Shown here in pieces: positions 17,542-25,578 of a stretch of 64,000 bases of DNA. This DNA is from Qipengyuania gaetbuli (GTDB lineage: Bacteria > Pseudomonadota > Alphaproteobacteria > Sphingomonadales > Sphingomonadaceae). Each line of letters starts with the position of its first letter. Position 1 is the stretch's first letter. The notes under the pieces were generated by a model. That model had not been told where the DNA came from. It made no database searches and saw only the letters and a program-made list of their open reading frames with translations. The DNA is taken from positions 1,240,001-1,304,000 of the forward strand of contig NZ_JAIVLR010000001.1 of NCBI RefSeq assembly GCF_020524765.1. The letters run 5' to 3'. A program made the position numbers and the translations under genes.

Positions 17542-18405
17542 ATGACCCATTTCGATTTGCCCGGCTTCGATCTCGACCGGTTCGTGCGCGAAACGCTGGC
17601 GGAAGACCTTGGCGAAGGGCTTCCCGGCGGCGGGAGGGACGTCACCAGCGAGAGCGTCATCCCGGCCGAAGCGCGCTTCTCGGGCGTGATGGATACGCGC
17701 GATGCAATCCGCGTCGCGGGGCTCACCGTGGCCGAGGCGTTCTTCCGCGCACTCGACCCTGAAATGACGGTCGAGATACTGGTCGAGGATGGGGCGAGCG
17801 TTCCTGCAGGGACCGACCTGATGCGGCTCGAGGGCAATGCCCGCGCCATGCTGACGGCAGAACGCAGCGCCCTCAACACGGTCCAGCACCTTTCGGGCAT
17901 CGCCACCATGGTCGCGCAGTACGTGGCCGCAATGGACAATCCCGATTGCACCCTGCTCGACACGCGCAAGACCATTCCCGGCCTGCGCCACCTCGAAAAA
18001 TACGCGGTCCGCATGGGCGGCGGGGCGAACCACCGCATGGGCCTGTGGGATGCCGCCATGATCAAGGACAACCACGTCCTTGTCGCAGGCTCTGTCGGAG
18101 AGGCGGTGCGCCGCGCCGTCGACGCAGGGGTGAAGGACATCATCTGCGAGGTCGATCGGATCGACCAGATCGAACCCGCGCTGGCCGCCGGTGCAACCCG
18201 CCTGCTGCTCGACAACATGGAGCCTGACACCCTGCGCGAAGCATTGGCGCTGGTGGCAGGCCGCGTCCCCACCGAAGCGAGCGGCGGGATCAATCTCGAC
18301 ACGATCAAGGCCAAGGCCGCAACCGGCGTAGACTACGTCTCGGTCGGCCGGCTGACGCAGAGCGCGCCTGCCGCTGATATCGGTCTGGACTTTACCCCGC
18401 TGTAA
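17542..18405 (+). CDS. nadC: Nicotinate-nucleotide pyrophosphorylase (carboxylating)
   Basis: 287 residues, normal length. It converts quinolinate and PRPP to nicotinate mononucleotide, CO2 and pyrophosphate in NAD synthesis. Family features: EDLGEG followed by GRDVTSES near the N-terminus, NTVQHLSGIAT, LDTRKTIPGLRHLEKYAV (substrate-binding Arg/Lys), GGGANHRMGL, IKDNHV, EVD at the barrel strand, LLLDNM and ASGGI near the end. The barrel is complete. nadA and nadB are not in this window. The gene stands in a 120-bp gap after the LytTR regulator. Confidence 0.95.
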   Translation: MTHFDLPGFDLDRFVRETLAEDLGEGLPGGGRDVTSESVIPAEARFSGVMDTRDAIRVAGLTVAEAFFRALDPEMTVEILVEDGASVPAGTDLMRLEGNARAMLTAERSALNTVQHLSGIATMVAQYVAAMDNPDCTLLDTRKTIPGLRHLEKYAVRMGGGANHRMGLWDAAMIKDNHVLVAGSVGEAVRRAVDAGVKDIICEVDRIDQIEPALAAGATRLLLDNMEPDTLREALALVAGRVPTEASGGINLDTIKAKAATGVDYVSVGRLTQSAPAADIGLDFTPL

Positions 18406-18444
18406 ATTCAGGGCATCTCTCTCCCACCACGGGGAGGGACCACG

Positions 18445-18861
18445 ATGAAACCTGCATCGATCAAGAAATTCGACATGCTCTATCTCGGCTCGATCGTCGT
18501 CGGGCTCATCGGCTTCGCGTTCAATTATGGCGACCTGGTCGAAACCACCAATGCCGAACTGGCCGCCGCCGGTGTCGAAGGCATGGGCGGAGGCATCATG
18601 ATCGGCAGCCTCATCTTTGGCATCGTCATCAATCTGGCGCTGTGGTTCCTCATCTCGGGTCTGCGTATCGAGTTCGTGAAATGGATCCTGGTGCTCTTTG
18701 CCGCCTGGGCGATCTTCTCGCTTGCGACGACCTTCGGCCTGCTGTCGGGATTGAACCTCGTGTTCACGCTGGTCGGCAACCTGATGACGCTGGCTGCAAT
18801 CTATTTCCTGTTCCAGCCCGACGCGAAGGCGTGGTTCGCCGAGAAGCGTGGCGGCAACTGA
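18445..18861 (+). CDS. Four-helix hypothetical membrane protein
   Basis: 138 residues with four probable transmembrane segments (about residues 12-28, 48-70, 76-92 and 96-118) joined by short loops, ending in a basic tail (KAWFAEKRGGN). A glycine-rich loop (EGMGGGIMIG) precedes the second helix. I recognise no family or catalytic residues. A good Shine-Dalgarno (GGGAGGGA) lies before the ATG. The next gene starts inside its last codons, so the two are probably translated together, but a small membrane protein and a secreted RNase have no obvious common task. Confidence 0.65.
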   Translation: MKPASIKKFDMLYLGSIVVGLIGFAFNYGDLVETTNAELAAAGVEGMGGGIMIGSLIFGIVINLALWFLISGLRIEFVKWILVLFAAWAIFSLATTFGLLSGLNLVFTLVGNLMTLAAIYFLFQPDAKAWFAEKRGGN

Positions 18862-19561
18862 CCGCGGGCTTTGCGTAGCGCTCGCCGCCGTCACGCTGGC
18901 GAGCGGCGGGGCCGCGCAGGCGCAGGCTTACCAGTGCCGTATCCCTGGAGAGGTCCGGATTCCCGCTGTGCAGGCGGATTCGGCCCCGCGCGACCTGCCC
19001 GTGACGGGCTATACGCTGGCGCTCAGCTGGAGCCCGGAATTCTGCCGCTTCCGAGAAGACGAACGGCGCCACGCGCGCCAGTGCTCGGGCAGGGACGGGC
19101 GGTTCGGCTTCACCGTGCACGGGCTGTGGCCCGATAGCGGCCGCAGCTGGCCGCAATGGTGTGCCGGTACGAAACCCACCGCTTCCGCTGTCCGGCAGAA
19201 CCTCTGCATCAGCCCCGATGCCGCGCTCATGGCCCGCCAGTGGGCCAAGCACGGCAGCTGCATGACGAGGCGGCCCGAAACCTATTTCAAGGTCACGCGC
19301 ATCCTCTATTCCGGCCTGCGCTGGCCCGATTTCGTGCGCATCAGCCGCGAGGATAACCTGACCGCAGGCACGATCCGCACCCGCTTCGCCGATGCGAACG
19401 AGGGTTGGCCGAAAGAGGCGGTGGGCGTCCATCTCGACCGCAAGGGTTGGTTGGAGGAACTGCGCCTTTGCTACGACAAGCGCTTCATGCCGAAGCCTTG
19501 CGACAAGGAGCGGTTCGGCGCCAAGGATGGCGAGCCGGCGAAGATCTGGCGGGGGCTATAG
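18848..19561 (+). CDS. Ribonuclease T2 family protein
   Basis: 237 residues from a GTG that overlaps the previous gene by 14 nt. It has a signal peptide (VALAAVTLASGGAAQAQA), so it acts in the periplasm or outside. Both conserved active-site segments are intact: FTVHGLWP (CAS I His) and ARQWAKHGSC (CAS II, with Glu replaced by Gln/Trp context and the catalytic His). Cysteines at several positions would form the usual disulfides. RNase T2 enzymes cut single-stranded RNA to 2',3'-cyclic phosphates and are used for scavenging. The CAS II segment lacks the usual Glu (here Gln-Trp-Ala-Lys-His), which may reduce activity. Confidence 0.87.
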   Translation: MAATDRGLCVALAAVTLASGGAAQAQAYQCRIPGEVRIPAVQADSAPRDLPVTGYTLALSWSPEFCRFREDERRHARQCSGRDGRFGFTVHGLWPDSGRSWPQWCAGTKPTASAVRQNLCISPDAALMARQWAKHGSCMTRRPETYFKVTRILYSGLRWPDFVRISREDNLTAGTIRTRFADANEGWPKEAVGVHLDRKGWLEELRLCYDKRFMPKPCDKERFGAKDGEPAKIWRGL

Positions 19562-19626
19562 GCGGAGCGTCGATGCCGGATAAGGGCTGGCGAGCAGCCT
19601 AGCTTCCGCGTCCACGACCGGAAATA

Positions 19627-20469
19627 TCAGGTAACCTCGCCCGGCGGCTGAAGAACCTGCATGGGCTTTCCCGCAATCGCTGTCCGGGCCTTGGCTGCCG
19701 CCCACAAGACCGGGTGCGGTTCTGCCGCGAACGCGCTCGGTGTCGTATCCATGAACCGGCGGAAGTCGCGAATGAAATGGGGCTGGTCGACATATTGGGA
19801 ATCGAGTGTGTCGATCCACGAAAGAGAGGGGTCGAGCATGAATTGGCTGAGGCTCCGCAGGAAACGCTGGCGGCGCAACAGCAGGCTGGGGCTGAACCCG
19901 AAGGCCGATAATGACAGTCTTTCGAGCGCACGCACGCCAATGCCCGCCCGTGCGGCGAAGTCTTTTACCGACGCCACCTTGGGATCGAGCAGGGCGCAAT
20001 GGACGTTGAATATCGCGTCTTCCCTGGTTCCCGGCTGAGCCAGCATCCTGAGCAGATATTTGTCAATTTGCGCGGTTACCTCGGAAAAATCCGGCGCGCC
20101 TCTCTCGCAAGAGAGCAGTGCTGCGAACTTGGCGAGAGGGCTGTCGCGGTCGAGGATCTCCCAGTGATCTGCGAAATCGCATGCGCGGATTCCCACGAAT
20201 CTGGCCCAACCGAGCGGCAGGAGGCTGATCGTCCAATAGCGGCCCGGTTCAAGCGAAAAGCGTGTCGCGTGGCTGGTAGGCCCAATCGCGCAAATCGGAT
20301 TGCAGGCCCTCAGGGGACCGATGCCGGTGCAGGCAGCCATATCTCCCCCAACCGTCATGCGAATGTTGGGCCATTCGGGATAGACCTGATCAAAGACCGT
20401 GGGCGTCTTCTTGTCCACAAGGGTCAAGGAATAGGTGGAGACGTAAGGGCGCAATCGCTCGGCGGGCAA
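19627..20469 (-). CDS. AraC-family transcriptional regulator
   Basis: 280 residues. No ATG or GTG exists between the upstream in-frame stop (20560-20562) and the TTG at 20469, so TTG is taken as start. The N-terminal ~170 residues are an unclassified effector domain; the C-terminus holds the double helix-turn-helix, ending YVDQPHFIRDFRRFMDTTPSAF, the classic AraC second-helix pattern. It resembles in layout the regulator at 39878-40795. The gene lies in a patch of lower GC than its neighbours together with the LysR gene, which may mean horizontal acquisition. Targets are unknown. Confidence 0.75.
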   Translation of the reverse strand: MPAERLRPYVSTYSLTLVDKKTPTVFDQVYPEWPNIRMTVGGDMAACTGIGPLRACNPICAIGPTSHATRFSLEPGRYWTISLLPLGWARFVGIRACDFADHWEILDRDSPLAKFAALLSCERGAPDFSEVTAQIDKYLLRMLAQPGTREDAIFNVHCALLDPKVASVKDFAARAGIGVRALERLSLSAFGFSPSLLLRRQRFLRSLSQFMLDPSLSWIDTLDSQYVDQPHFIRDFRRFMDTTPSAFAAEPHPVLWAAAKARTAIAGKPMQVLQPPGEVT

Positions 20470-20638
20470 AGCGTAGCGAACGGTGACGCCCTGATTTCCG
20501 CTGTTCGACCTATCGAAGATTGCGGGATTCCCTGTCTGCGGCCCTCTTGTTGTGAACGTTTACATGAGAGGAAGCCCTAGCGGCAATAGATGATTACCCG
20601 GCGATCCAGCTGGCGGGTTCGCGGTGCAATATCGAGCC

Positions 20639-21520
20639 CTAAATTGCCTTCATGCAGTCGATGAAGTGGTTCAACGCGGGCTCCAGGGCGGCGTTATCGT
20701 GAATTGCGGCACTGATCGCGAAGCGGAAATCGGCGGGAAGGGGAATGGCCGAGAGCTCTCCTCGAGCTACGAGGCCATCGGCGAGGCTCCCTGGAAGCAC
20801 GCTCAACAGGTCGCTCTGTTTCACAAGCTCTATACAGGCTGTCTGGTTCGCAAGGCGGTACCGGGGCGCAGCTTCATTCTTCAGGAAAGTGCGCAACTTC
20901 GCCGGCAGGAAATCTTCGAACGTCCGGCTCACCGGCAGTGCCCAGTCATAATGAAGCAGAAGATCGCCTAGCGAGCTGTTTCGTAAATCAGAGGAAAATT
21001 CAGGGCGATAGACAATGAGATAAGGTTCATCGACCACCTTGGTCAGCCGCATCTGGTTCTTGTGAGGCATCACGGCGAAGCTGGTGTCATGATAAACAAG
21101 GATATCGGTCCGGCGCTGGAGCAGCTCGTCTGCTGCCAAATGCGCCTGCATCGTCGCAACGTTGATCCTGGCCTCAGGATACCGGCGCGCGAACTTCAGA
21201 ATGGCAGGGTGGATGTATCCTTCGATCGCACCCGCCCCGCTCAAGATATTTATCTCGATTTGTTCCGTCGCAACGGACCTCCGCACGCTCGCCGCGAAGG
21301 CCAGGAGCTCGACTGCTTGCGGATAGAGTTTCTTGGCGGCTTCCGTGGGAATCACGCTGCGGGTGGTCCGGTTGAATAGCTGGGCCTCCCAGCCATCCTC
21401 CAGCGCCTTGATGCTCTTCGTTATCGCAGAATGCGTCAGCCTCAATTCCCTGGCTGCAGCCGAAAAGCTCGATAGCCGGTAAACGGCTTCAAAATGCCGC
21501 AGGAGACGCATCTCATCCAT
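20639..21520 (-). CDS. LysR-family transcriptional regulator
   Basis: 293 residues, ATG start. The N-terminal winged helix-turn-helix is typical (LLRHFEAVYRLSSFSAAARE, LTHSAITKSIKALE, FNRTTRSVIPTEA), followed by a periplasmic-binding-like effector domain from ~residue 90 to 290. Local GC is around 52-55 percent in parts of the gene (counted in two 60-base lines), well below the flanking genes. It is divergent from gene 21846, so that gene or an unseen one across the 325-bp intergenic gap is a candidate target. No enzyme cluster sits beside it. Confidence 0.88.
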   Translation of the reverse strand: MDEMRLLRHFEAVYRLSSFSAAARELRLTHSAITKSIKALEDGWEAQLFNRTTRSVIPTEAAKKLYPQAVELLAFAASVRRSVATEQIEINILSGAGAIEGYIHPAILKFARRYPEARINVATMQAHLAADELLQRRTDILVYHDTSFAVMPHKNQMRLTKVVDEPYLIVYRPEFSSDLRNSSLGDLLLHYDWALPVSRTFEDFLPAKLRTFLKNEAAPRYRLANQTACIELVKQSDLLSVLPGSLADGLVARGELSAIPLPADFRFAISAAIHDNAALEPALNHFIDCMKAI

Positions 21521-21630
21521 ATGTTCGCGCAGGTAACAAGTGTAGGCATTTTATTCAATATTATTCCAGGGCCCCTCCGAGTATGGCCGCGTGGAAGGGT
21601 TTCCAACCGAGCCTTTCGGGTACGCACCCA

Positions 21631-21665
21631 GGTCGCCGGGCTACGGATCTCCTAGCCCGGCGACC
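21631..21665. repeat. 13-bp perfect inverted repeat in a divergent intergenic gap
   Basis: GGTCGCCGGGCTA (21631-21643) and TAGCCCGGCGACC (21653-21665) are perfect complements around a 9-base loop. The element lies between two divergent genes, so it cannot terminate either, and no U-tract follows. The rest of 21521-21845 holds AT-rich sequence near the LysR start and no convincing gene. Confidence 0.6.
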
Positions 21666-21780
21666 TTACACCCGTCACAGCAGGGCAAGACTGCAGCACT
21701 TGGCCCGGCTCATCATTCCCTCTCAATGCTCTCCCGGCAAACAGCACGGGCAAGCAGCACACCCCGCCCGTCCTAATTCG

Positions 21781-21828
21781 TTGACATATCATGCTTTTTC
21801 CGTGTAGTGTTCTACATACATAGAACAC
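21781..21828 (+). promoter_or_regulatory. Promoter-like TTGACA with overlapping operator palindrome
   Basis: TTGACA at 21781-21786 matches a sigma-70 -35 box; the -10 region is poor. GTGTTCTA (21807-21814) and TAGAACAC (21821-21828) form a perfect 8-bp inverted repeat with a 6-base spacer, placed where a repressor would cover the -10 and start site of gene 21846. A smaller TGTAG/CTACA palindrome overlaps it. Confidence 0.5.
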
Positions 21829-21845
21829 CAAAGCAGGGTAATACG

Positions 21846-22496
21846 ATGGCATATTGGCATGGTCTGATTACGGGCGCCGCACTGGTCGGCATGGCAATCT
21901 CGCTCGTCGCGGCAGCGCGCCCCGACACGATGAAGACGCTCGACGTCGAGCGGATCAACATTCGCGAGCCCGACGGGACATTGCGGATGGTCATTTCCGG
22001 CCGTGACCGTTTCCCCGGCGCGTTTCACAAAGGGCAGGAAATCGACCGTCCCGACCGCCGCTTTCCCGCCGGCATGCTGTTCCTCAACGACGAAGGGACC
22101 GAGAACGGCGGGTTGATCTGGGCGGGCAAGTCCGAAGGCGGCAAGACCAATGCCGGGGCCAGCCTGACCTTCGACCGCTATGAAAACGACCAGACGCTTC
22201 AACTGCTCCAGACCGACAATGGCGAGCGCGACATGGCCGCGGCCATCATCTCGGACCGCCCCGGCGAATCGATGTTCGAGAGCAAGGACGGCAAGGCAGC
22301 GGTGCGCGAAGGAAGTGCCGGCGGCGCGCCGCGCCTGTTCCTCGGCAAGTCGCGCGACCGCGCGTCGGTGCTGATGTTGCAGGACGGCTCGGGCGTGCCC
22401 CGCATGATGCTGCGCGTCGAAAAGGACGGGGCCAGCGCCATCGACTTCCTCGACGAAAAGGGCGCAGTCATCCGCTCGATCGGGCCCGACGCTTGA
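21846..22496 (+). CDS. Hypothetical membrane-anchored protein
   Basis: 216 residues from ATG 21846, preceded by CAGGG. An N-terminal hydrophobic segment ([18 protein letters not shown]) is probably a membrane anchor. The rest is a repetitive beta-rich domain with [36 protein letters not shown] and [16 protein letters not shown], ending [12 protein letters not shown]. Short motifs of the type DG-x-x-RMxL recur at least twice, suggesting an internal beta repeat. I do not recognise a named family. A strong palindromic operator and a TTGACA box lie just upstream, so expression is likely regulated. Confidence 0.7.
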   Translation: MAYWHGLITGAALVGMAISLVAAARPDTMKTLDVERINIREPDGTLRMVISGRDRFPGAFHKGQEIDRPDRRFPAGMLFLNDEGTENGGLIWAGKSEGGKTNAGASLTFDRYENDQTLQLLQTDNGERDMAAAIISDRPGESMFESKDGKAAVREGSAGGAPRLFLGKSRDRASVLMLQDGSGVPRMMLRVEKDGASAIDFLDEKGAVIRSIGPDA

Positions 22497-22530
22497 TCCG
22501 CTATTTCGGGAGCGGCGCGCGGCGCGAGGC

Positions 22531-22986
22531 TTAGCGCCGCTGCCTGAAGAACCCGCGCAGCATTTCCGCCGCGCGTGCCTCGCCCATGCCGGAATAGACC
22601 TCAGGCTTGTGCAGGCATTGCTCCTGCTCGAACACCCGTGCGCCGTGTTCGACCGCGCCGCCTTTGGGGTCGCTGGCGGCGTAATAGAGCTTGGCGATGC
22701 GGGCATGGACGATGGCGCCGGCGCACATGGCGCATGGCTCCAGAGTTACCCAGAGCTCGCAATCCGTGAGCCGTTCGTCCCCCAGCACCTCTGCCGCGCG
22801 GCGGATCGCCAGGATTTCGGCATGGGCGGTCGGATCGTGCGTTTCGCGCGGGGCATTGTGTGCCTCGGCGATGATCGCCCCGCCGCGCGTCACGACCGCG
22901 CCGACCGGCACCTCGCCCACACCGGCAGAGGCCTCCGCCAGTTCGAGCGCGCGCTGCATGGGTTGCGGGAGGGTCCACGAGGTCAT
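22531..22986 (-). CDS. tadA: tRNA-specific adenosine deaminase
   Basis: 151 residues. It deaminates adenosine 34 to inosine in the tRNA-Arg(ACG) anticodon. The zinc deaminase signature is complete: HAE at residues 55-57 (zinc His and catalytic Glu) and PCAMC at 84-88 (two zinc Cys), with the TadA-typical VPVGAVV near residue 26 and [17 protein letters not shown] loop at the C-terminus. Length is normal. It stands alone and is convergent with gene 21846, 34 bp apart. Confidence 0.93.
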   Translation of the reverse strand: MTSWTLPQPMQRALELAEASAGVGEVPVGAVVTRGGAIIAEAHNAPRETHDPTAHAEILAIRRAAEVLGDERLTDCELWVTLEPCAMCAGAIVHARIAKLYYAASDPKGGAVEHGARVFEQEQCLHKPEVYSGMGEARAAEMLRGFFRQRR

Positions 22987-23029
22987 AATGCGGCCTCGCT
23001 AGCCCCCGGCTTCGCCTCGCGCAACGTGC

Positions 23030-23058
23030 TTGACGATTCGGCTACCCGCCGCTATGCG
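23030..23058 (+). promoter_or_regulatory. Sigma-70-type promoter for rpmB
   Basis: TTGACG (23030-23035), a 17-base spacer and TATGCG (23053-23058), about 85 bp before the rpmB start. A TTGACG box also precedes rplM at 51052. Confidence 0.5.
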
Positions 23059-23142
23059 CGCCGCTTTCCGGGATTAATGAGCCCCCGCCCCGCTCACCGC
23101 GGCCAAGGGAACTCGCCCAGCCATTCGAACGAGAGACGTATC

Positions 23143-23433
23143 ATGTCGCGCATTTGCGAACTCACCGGCAAGGGCCGCCAGGTCGGCCACAATGTGAGCC
23201 ACGCCAACAACAAGACCAAGAAGGTCTTCCTGCCGAACCTGCAGAACGTCACGCTGATGAGCGAGAAGCTGGACCGCAGCTTCAAGTTCCGCGTTTCGAC
23301 CCAGGGCCTGCGCTCGGTCGAGCACAACGGCGGTCTCGACAACTGGTTGCTCAAGACCAATGACGAGAAGCTGTCGGCGCGCGCACTCAAGGTGAAGCGC
23401 GAACTGAAGAAGGCTGCCGTCGAAGCCGCCTGA
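23143..23433 (+). CDS. rpmB: 50S ribosomal protein L28
   Basis: 96 residues from ATG 23143, which opens the standard [20 protein letters not shown] sequence; the longer upstream frame is not coding. It contains [12 protein letters not shown] and [21 protein letters not shown], typical of the alphaproteobacterial L28. L28 is a basic component of the large ribosomal subunit. It is monocistronic here, with its own promoter and a terminator just after the gene; rpmG is not adjacent. Confidence 0.96.
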   Translation: MSRICELTGKGRQVGHNVSHANNKTKKVFLPNLQNVTLMSEKLDRSFKFRVSTQGLRSVEHNGGLDNWLLKTNDEKLSARALKVKRELKKAAVEAA

Positions 23434-23468
23434 GGCTTCGCGCACTTCTCCTTTACGACTCAAGCAAG

Positions 23469-23496
23469 GGCGCGCGGGTTTACCTGCGCGCCTTTT
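23469..23496 (+). terminator. Intrinsic terminator after rpmB
   Basis: GGCGCGCGGG and CCTGCGCGCC form a 10-bp stem with one G-T pair around TTTA, followed by TTTT (23493-23496). It overlaps the last codons of the convergent gene at 23480. Confidence 0.75.
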
Positions 23497-24472
23497 GTCG
23501 TGTCCGGGTCCGATAATTCTCCCAGACGAGCTTGAGCAGCAGTGTCTGCTGGTAGCTATTGAAATTGTCGTCGGAGATCAGCCAGATGGCGAGGCTCTCG
23601 TCCGCCTCCTCCATCACCGCCAGCCCTTCGAAATTGTCGCTCGGCAGTGGCTCCTCAATGCGCGCCAGTTCCCGCATGGGCATCACACCGCCCTCCACGA
23701 TACCGGAAGGATCGGCGACGGCCAGCATGGCCGGGAAACTCGGCGGGAAGCCCCAATCGACCCCGCGCAGGAGGAACAGCAAGCGTCCGTCGGGCAGGAG
23801 AGCCGCATCGGACGGCCGGTAGTCCTCAGGGGCTTCGACGAGGAAGCGCACAGGCGCTGCAGGGCCGCCCACCCCGCTAGGAAACAGCACGGCATCGTGC
23901 CGTCCCTTTGCAACGGCCGTTTCTGCGACGACCAGCAGCCTGCCATCGGGAAAGCGGACAAGCGATTCGGGGCCGGCATTGGCGGGCCAGTCGGCCATCT
24001 CGGGCGGGCTGAAACTTTGCACCGGTCGAAGCGGGCGGACGATCCGCACGACCGAGTTCGACCTTTCAAAGCCTGCCCAAAGCTCGTTGGTGACCGGATC
24101 CCGCGAAAGCGATTCGAGATCGACATCGCGCTTTTCCTGCGGGCGCGCCCACGAAATTGCACCGAGACGCGGTTCCTCCATCCCCAGGTCGGGGCGTTTA
24201 AGGACCATGACGCGTGCAGCATCGCTGCCGACGAGCAGGCTGTCGTCGATCCAGTCGACCATTGCCGACCATCCGCCGAACAGGTCGTTATCGCTTTCCA
24301 GCAGCCAGCCGGCCTCCAGTTGCAGTTCCCCGACCGCCTGCGGCTGCAACGCGAGGGGGCTTATGGTGACTGGCGAGGTGAAGTCGTGCGGCGGGACCGC
24401 CGAGCGCACGAAAGTGCCCGGCGCAAGGCAGATCGCCACGGTGGCGGCAAGAAGCAGGCGGACAGGACGCAA
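23480..24472 (-). CDS. Esterase-like phytase-family secreted protein
   Basis: 330 residues from a TTG at 24472 that gives a good signal peptide (LLLAATVAICLAPGTFVRS). The body has the pattern of the family named for esterase-like activity of phytase: WSAMVDWIDDSLLVGSD, DLESLSRDPVTNELWAGFER, ESLVRFPDGRLLVVAE, and the closing NFEGLAVMEE...IWLISDDNFNSYQQTLLLKL. This suggests a beta-propeller in the periplasm that may bind metals and hydrolyse phosphate esters; enzymatic evidence for the family is thin. It follows the M23 gene by 6 nt, so both are co-transcribed. No Shine-Dalgarno is visible, leaving the start uncertain. Confidence 0.75.
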   Translation of the reverse strand: MRPVRLLLAATVAICLAPGTFVRSAVPPHDFTSPVTISPLALQPQAVGELQLEAGWLLESDNDLFGGWSAMVDWIDDSLLVGSDAARVMVLKRPDLGMEEPRLGAISWARPQEKRDVDLESLSRDPVTNELWAGFERSNSVVRIVRPLRPVQSFSPPEMADWPANAGPESLVRFPDGRLLVVAETAVAKGRHDAVLFPSGVGGPAAPVRFLVEAPEDYRPSDAALLPDGRLLFLLRGVDWGFPPSFPAMLAVADPSGIVEGGVMPMRELARIEEPLPSDNFEGLAVMEEADESLAIWLISDDNFNSYQQTLLLKLVWENYRTRTRQKARR

Positions 24473-24478
24473 GGCGGG

Positions 24479-25348
24479 TCAGGACATTGGCGGCAGGAAC
24501 AGCAGCGGGTCGAGCCGGGCATCGCGCCACTTGAGGCTCCAGTGCAAATGCGGACCCGTTGCGCGGCCCGATGCACCGATGCGGCCGAGCGGCTGGCCCT
24601 GCTCGACCTTGTCGCCTTCCTTCACGAACAGTTCGGATGAATGGAGGAAGGCGCTGTTCAGCCCCTGGCCGTGATCGATGATCAGCAGATTGCCTTCGAG
24701 GCTGAAGCCGCGCACCGCCAGCACCACCGTCCCGGCAGCAGGCGCGACATAGGTCGTGCCATCGCCGCCCGCGATATCGAGGCCGGAATGATAGCTGCCG
24801 GGCTGGCCTTGGTAGATCCGCTGCGACCCGAAGCGCCCAGAAATGCGGCCCTTTGCCGGCCAGATGAATTCCTGTCGCCAGCCCTCGCTTTGCGTATCCT
24901 TCTCGCGCGCTGCCCAGATCGCTTCAAGTTCTGGCCTGCGACGCTCCATGAAGGCTTCGGACGAACTGCGGGGCCGAAGCGGCACGTTGACGCGCTCGAT
25001 GTTCCAGTCGCGGGGCTTTACCGAGAGATCGCGCGCGACGACCTGCCCGTCCTGCCTCGTTGCGCTGAGGCGGAGCGATCCGTCCTGGTCGCGGTCGAAG
25101 GCGGCGAAGAAATTGCCGCTCTCGTCGAAGGCAAGCGGGGTCGAACCCAGTGCCGCAGCCACCGTGCCTGCGGGCAGGCGGCCGCGGATCCAGCCGCCCT
25201 GCTCCAGCTCGCCGCGAATGGCGAAATCGGCGGCCACGGGCTGCGCGAGCGGCGCCGCACCGGAGGGCTGCGCGGGCGCAGGTTCGGCCTGCGCGGCAGG
25301 GGCTATTGCAAGGAGAGTGAGAAGCGGTGCGACCCTTGCGAGGTTCAC
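24479..25348 (-). CDS. M23-family metallopeptidase (LytM domain)
   Basis: 289 residues from GTG 25348, overlapping the DUF2093 stop (GTGA). A signal peptide (LLTLLAIAPAAQAEPA) exports it. The N-terminal half is beta-rich; the LytM domain spans about 165-285 with GRISGRFGSQR, YHSGLDIA (zinc His and Asp) and GPHLHWSLKW (HxH), so the zinc site is complete. Such enzymes cut peptidoglycan cross-links or, when degenerate, activate amidases; this one retains the catalytic ligands. It probably remodels cell wall together with the downstream envelope protein. Confidence 0.88.
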   Translation of the reverse strand: MNLARVAPLLTLLAIAPAAQAEPAPAQPSGAAPLAQPVAADFAIRGELEQGGWIRGRLPAGTVAAALGSTPLAFDESGNFFAAFDRDQDGSLRLSATRQDGQVVARDLSVKPRDWNIERVNVPLRPRSSSEAFMERRRPELEAIWAAREKDTQSEGWRQEFIWPAKGRISGRFGSQRIYQGQPGSYHSGLDIAGGDGTTYVAPAAGTVVLAVRGFSLEGNLLIIDHGQGLNSAFLHSSELFVKEGDKVEQGQPLGRIGASGRATGPHLHWSLKWRDARLDPLLFLPPMS

Positions 25349-25554
25349 GGCTTCAGCCGCTCGGTCGCCAGCTGCGGCGTTGCGTAGGCTTCCTGGTATT
25401 CGACCGACCAGTAGCGCAGTTCCTCCAACGCGATCGGCACGCCCGATGCCGCGCAGAAGACGTGCTGACCCGCGCGCAGGACGCGGAAACCGTTGGGGCC
25501 GTACTGCAGCTTTGCCTCGCCCGAAGACGGGCCGGAATTCTTGTTCATCAACAT
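25345..25554 (-). CDS. DUF2093 protein
   Basis: 69 residues from ATG 25554, preceded at 8 nt by AGGA; an ATG at 25563 lacks ribosome-binding sequence. It contains AKLQYGPNGFRVLRAG, a CAASG loop and PIALEELRYWSVEYQEAY, the DUF2093 signature of small alphaproteobacterial proteins. Function is not known. It overlaps the M23 gene by 4 nt and lies 24 nt downstream of xseA, so the order xseA-DUF2093-M23-phytase-like may be one transcript. Confidence 0.8.
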   Translation of the reverse strand: MLMNKNSGPSSGEAKLQYGPNGFRVLRAGQHVFCAASGVPIALEELRYWSVEYQEAYATPQLATERLKP

Positions 25555-25578
25555 GGACGCCATCCTAGCATTTCGCGC

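Noticed and set aside
21583-21807. 74-codon ORF in the LysR intergenic gap
   Set aside because: Arg/Pro/Ser-rich sequence covering the inverted repeat, no ribosome-binding site and no recognisable pattern.
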